Assembly: GCF_018403245.1 (NCBI RefSeq)
Contig: NZ_BOSH01000013.1
Span: 124,001 to 188,000 of the forward strand
DNA: 64,000 nt
Direction of reading: 5' to 3'
Source: Paenibacillus sp. J2TS4
Lineage (GTDB): Bacteria > Bacillota > Bacilli > Paenibacillales > NBRC-103111
Part shown: positions 60,953-64,000 of the stretch, piece after piece
Layout of the letters: every line of letters starts with the position of its first letter
Numbering within the stretch: position 1 is the first letter of the stretch
The notes under the pieces: model-generated
Seen by the model: only the letters and a program-made list of their open reading frames with translations
Told to the model about the DNA's origin: nothing
The model's database searches: none
Position numbers and translations under genes: made by a program

Positions 60953-61762
60953 TCAAACCTGGTTTTGATGGCGGTATTCCGACGGATTCATGTTCATGTA
61001 GCGGGTAAATACCCGGCTTAAGTAAAAGCCATTATCATAACCGCATTGTTCTGCAATTTGGTCCAATGTCAGGTCAGAGTTAAGCAGCAGCTTTGCCGCC
61101 TTACGAATACGAAGGGTGCGAACCAGTTCCGAAGGATTCATACGGAACGCTTTTTTGAATCGCCGTGAAAATTGGGCCGGGCTTAATCCGACCAGATCAG
61201 ATAGCTCCCGTATGCTGAATGGGGTATGCGCTTTCTCGACTAGCCATTTCACGGACCACTTCATTTGTTCGTCGTCGGTATGGGTTAAAGCCGTCAGTTC
61301 GTCCTGGTTGGGGACCAAATCCCATTCGCTGCAGGCAAGCTGCCATAAATCATTCATCATCAGTTGTTTGCGCAATTGGCTGCGGGGGTCTACCGCGAGA
61401 TGGAGCATACGCAAGTAGGATAAGCTTGAAGCGACCCGATTTTTATCCGTAGGTTGTGCCTTAAACATGGGAAGGGGATTCTCTTCCGGAATGAGCGCCT
61501 TGTCGAAATCAAATCCTACATAATGAAGGGATATGGGGGATAAAGCTTTTCGTTCAAACGTGCAGCCGGGCGGGCAAAAAACAAGTTCATTAGGCTTGGC
61601 CAGCCCTTGTTCATTGCCAATCTGATATTTGAAGCTGCCGGATTCAACGGCAAACATGACCCATATAGGGTATGAATCTTTGTGCAGGACAAATTGTTCT
61701 TTGCGCTCCCAATAAGCGTGAGATATAAGCTGTAATGAACGATCCCATAGATTCGTGACCAT
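60953..61762 (-). CDS. AraC-family transcription regulator
   Basis: A 269-residue regulator: a cupin-like sugar-sensing N-terminal domain (1-150) and two C-terminal HTHs (FSIRELSDLVGLSPAQFSRR and LTLDQIAEQCGYDNGFYLSR). Convergent with the transporter operon and divergent from the FAD oxidoreductase, so it probably controls both. ATG chosen after AAGGTTGGTG; a TTG one codon upstream is possible. Confidence 0.9.
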   Translation of the reverse strand: MVTNLWDRSLQLISHAYWERKEQFVLHKDSYPIWVMFAVESGSFKYQIGNEQGLAKPNELVFCPPGCTFERKALSPISLHYVGFDFDKALIPEENPLPMFKAQPTDKNRVASSLSYLRMLHLAVDPRSQLRKQLMMNDLWQLACSEWDLVPNQDELTALTHTDDEQMKWSVKWLVEKAHTPFSIRELSDLVGLSPAQFSRRFKKAFRMNPSELVRTLRIRKAAKLLLNSDLTLDQIAEQCGYDNGFYLSRVFTRYMNMNPSEYRHQNQV

Positions 61763-61879
61763 CAATCACACCAACCTTCATTTATGAAAAAAAGTATATG
61801 CTATATGATACATTACTCTATGTTGTTAGAAAATCGTTTTTTTTATAATGAAATATATACCCGGCACTAAAGATATCAT

Positions 61880-62118
61880 AGCTCATGAAGTGGAGAAAGA
61901 AAGATGCTTCCAGGGCGAGTTTTGGCTTTGTATTCCAACCATCCGAAGGCCTATCCATATAGAAGGAATCTGTTGGTTTCGGGGTCCCCGAAAAGTACCT
62001 GGAATTGCTTCGAAGCTCATTGTTCACTTTTTGGGGAAGGAGTATGATGTTTGAAGCTTCGGAGGCACTTTCCTTTCGGAACGGAATGATAGCTTTATTT
62101 AGTGCCACATATATAGAA
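61880..62118 (+). repeat. GAAGCTTCGG intergenic repeat, long copy
   Basis: Full-length copy of the repeat also at 59021-59193, with a middle segment holding TTTCGGGGTCCCCGAAAAG, a near-palindrome. It ends 43 bases before the FAD oxidoreductase start. On the minus strand it is open for 97 codons, an ORF that is probably an artefact of the repeat. Confidence 0.75.
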
Positions 62119-62160
62119 TATCAATTAAAAAAGTTACTTCATTATAAAGGAGAGAGTGCA

Positions 62161-64000
62161 TTGAGGTATGAGTCGGTTTACTCGGATGTAACGGTCATTG
62201 GCGGGGGCTTGGCGGGAGTCAGCGCGGCCGTATCCGCGGCAAGGAGGGGAAAGAAGGTTTCGTTAATCCAGAATCGCCCGGTTCTAGGTGGAAATTCAAG
62301 CAGTGAAATTCGAGTGTGGGTGCTGGGAGCAACCGGTCTGGGAGTCAACCGTTATGCCCGCGAAACAGGGATTATCGGAGAAATGTATGATGAGAATCAA
62401 TACATAAATCCGGAAGGGAACCCGTATTATTGGGATTTGGTTGTCCTGGAGAAAGTTCGCAGTGAACCCAATATTCAGCTCTTTCTCAATACGGATGTTC
62501 GGGAGGTGGAGGCGAACGGTGACGAGAGTAACCGTACGATCCACTCGGTTACAGGATGGATGATGGGCTCCGAGCGGCAAATTCGTTTTGAAAGTCCTAT
62601 GTTCATAGATTGTTCGGGTGACGGGCTGGTAGCTTTTCTGGCAGGGGCTAAATATAGAATTGGCCGAGAAGCGCAGCATGAATTTAACGAACCGTGGGCA
62701 CCGGAAGCCGCAGATAATATTACATTGGGAAGCACAATTCTATTCTATACCAAGGATGTAGGCCACCCTGTGAAGTATATTGCCCCGAGCTTTGCAAAAG
62801 ACATTACGCAAACGGCCATTCCAATGAAACGGGTATTTGCCGCTGGCGATAACGGCTGTCATTATTGGTGGATTGAATGGGGCGGAGAAGCGGATATCGA
62901 TACTTTGCATGACAATGAACGTATTCGGGATGAGCTGTGGTCCGTAATATACGGAATTTGGGATTATATTAAAAACTCCGGAAAATTCGATGCCGACAAT
63001 TTGACTTTAGAATGGATTGGAAGCATTCCGGGAAAAAGGGAGGTCCGCCGTTTTATTGGCGATTATATTCTTACGCAGAATGATGTAAGAAACCAAGCTC
63101 ATTTTGAAGATTATGTCGCCTTCGGAGGATGGTCGATGGATCTTCATCCGCCGGAAGGAATGTATGCTTCGGATTATGTCTCGAAGCTGGATTGTCCGGA
63201 CGGAACCTATCAAATTCCCTTCCGCAGTCTATATTCTGTCAATGTAAACAATTTATTGTTTGCGGGGCGCAATATTAGCGCAACCCACGTAGCATTCGGT
63301 TCGACCCGAGTGATGGGAACCTGTTCCGTCATGGGGGAAGCGGCAGGCGCCGGAGCGGCCTTGTGCGTTGATAAGGGAATCATGCCTCGGGAATTGTATC
63401 GTAATCATATCAAAGAATTGCAGCAAACTTTGGTGTGGAATGATGCAGCTATTACTGGAGTGAGATACTCCGACTCTATCGATTTGGCGTCACGAGCGGC
63501 TGTAACCGCCTCAAGCCATCTGGCCCAAATAGAAGTAGCCTCGCCTAAGGATAAATTCGACTTGTTCAATGATATCGCATTTTTATTCCCGGTCGAACCC
63601 AACATTCAGGATATCGAAATTCTCATGGATGTTAAACAAGCTACGGAAGTAGTCGTGGAACTATGGGATACCGGCAACCCGGAAAATTATATCCCGCACA
63701 CTTTGCAAGCTAAAGAAATTAGAACGGTGGAAGAAGGAGAGCGGCAATGGGTAAGATTTCATCTTCCGTGGACTCCCGATTCTCCGCAAAACGCGTTTGT
63801 GATTGTAAGAGAGAATAACGATATATCCCTATACCAATCCGATGAGCCGATGACGGGAGTTCTTTCTTTTAAAAGGGAGAAGAAGTCGAATGTATCCAGC
63901 CTGTTGACTGCCATAAATAACGAACAGTTAGTGGTGCAATGGAATCAAAAAGGGCTGGCGCGCAAACCCTTTTGTTTTAGACTATTGGGTACCACCCATG
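62161..64000 (+). CDS. FAD-dependent oxidoreductase, 3' end beyond the window
   Basis: At least 613 codons, open to the window end. An FAD_oxidored-type enzyme: Rossmann loop VIGGGLAGVSAAVSAARRGK, then LGGNSSSEIRVWVLGATGLG, the second FAD segment LLFAGRNISATHVAFGSTRV-MGTCSVMGEAAG. A carbohydrate-binding-like beta region follows from about residue 480. TTG start, seven bases after AAAGGAGAG. Likely acts on the sugar imported by the neighbouring transporter (inference). Confidence 0.88.
   Translation, partial: MRYESVYSDVTVIGGGLAGVSAAVSAARRGKKVSLIQNRPVLGGNSSSEIRVWVLGATGLGVNRYARETGIIGEMYDENQYINPEGNPYYWDLVVLEKVRSEPNIQLFLNTDVREVEANGDESNRTIHSVTGWMMGSERQIRFESPMFIDCSGDGLVAFLAGAKYRIGREAQHEFNEPWAPEAADNITLGSTILFYTKDVGHPVKYIAPSFAKDITQTAIPMKRVFAAGDNGCHYWWIEWGGEADIDTLHDNERIRDELWSVIYGIWDYIKNSGKFDADNLTLEWIGSIPGKREVRRFIGDYILTQNDVRNQAHFEDYVAFGGWSMDLHPPEGMYASDYVSKLDCPDGTYQIPFRSLYSVNVNNLLFAGRNISATHVAFGSTRVMGTCSVMGEAAGAGAALCVDKGIMPRELYRNHIKELQQTLVWNDAAITGVRYSDSIDLASRAAVTASSHLAQIEVASPKDKFDLFNDIAFLFPVEPNIQDIEILMDVKQATEVVVELWDTGNPENYIPHTLQAKEIRTVEEGERQWVRFHLPWTPDSPQNAFVIVRENNDISLYQSDEPMTGVLSFKREKKSNVSSLLTAINNEQLVVQWNQKGLARKPFCFRLLGTTH

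Noticed and set aside
61818..62108. 96-codon minus-strand frame over the dispersed repeat (and 59019-59258, a related one)
   Set aside because: Both frames are simply translations of the repeat; each has a different N- or C-terminus and no ribosome site. The signal is the DNA repeat, not a protein.

Overview
The window looks like a chromosomal segment of a Paenibacillus-type Bacillales bacterium. Supporting signs are strong AGGAGG-type ribosome binding sites, many TTG/GTG starts, a gatCAB operon, a block colinear with the Bacillus subtilis sigY-yxlCDEFG operon, an ABC transporter/two-component set like yvfRS-yvfTU, FabV, and several families of dispersed intergenic repeats. No rRNA or tRNA gene was seen.

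Layout. 1-17.1 kb: mostly housekeeping genes (NAD(P)HX repair enzyme, FabV enoyl reductase, LuxR-type two-component system divergent from an ABC-2 exporter, methionine aminopeptidase, membrane cupredoxin, aldolase-like protein, a DedA protein with an extra C-terminal domain, thioredoxin-like protein, glyoxalase-II-like hydrolase). 18-19.9 kb: an ABC-2/Pip-like membrane protein and a TetR regulator behind a promoter with a clear operator. 20-26.4 kb: a Tad-like pilus/secretion operon (SAF protein, CpaE-like, CpaF, TadB, TadC, two tandem micro-pilin-like peptides, two pseudopilin-like proteins). 26.6-28.3 kb: PadR regulator plus a HAAS-FtsW/RodA fusion. 28.5-33.1 kb: M24 peptidase and the sigY-like operon. 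34-39.9 kb: gatCAB, GNAT, MgtC, NUDIX and HAD genes. 40.3-42 kb: a lone araB.

42.3-54.7 kb: a complete type I-C CRISPR-Cas locus (cas3-cas5c-cas8c-cas7-cas4-cas1-cas2, then 20 repeats and 19 spacers, all on the + strand) lies inside the remains of a transposon. On the minus strand the transposon genes keep their expected order: a DUF6431-like gene and the first codons of a DDE transposase to the right of the array, and the C-terminal part of an ExeA-like AAA helper to the left of cas3. The whole block is bounded by a 14-bp perfect inverted repeat (42327-42340 and 54719-54732). A broken IS66 element (52263-53939) lies between the last CRISPR repeat and the transposase remnant and appears to have cut off the distal end of the array. 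One spacer occurs twice, in two lengths.

54.7-64 kb: a degenerate FIMAH-domain secreted-protein gene, then a carbohydrate cluster: histidine phosphatase, PhnP-like hydrolase, two CUT1 permeases and a lipoprotein binding protein (no ATPase gene), a convergent AraC regulator, and an FAD oxidoreductase running off the end. The binding-protein gene and the oxidoreductase gene are each preceded by a copy of the same repeated intergenic element.

All family assignments are from reading translated sequence and motifs by eye; no database search was run.
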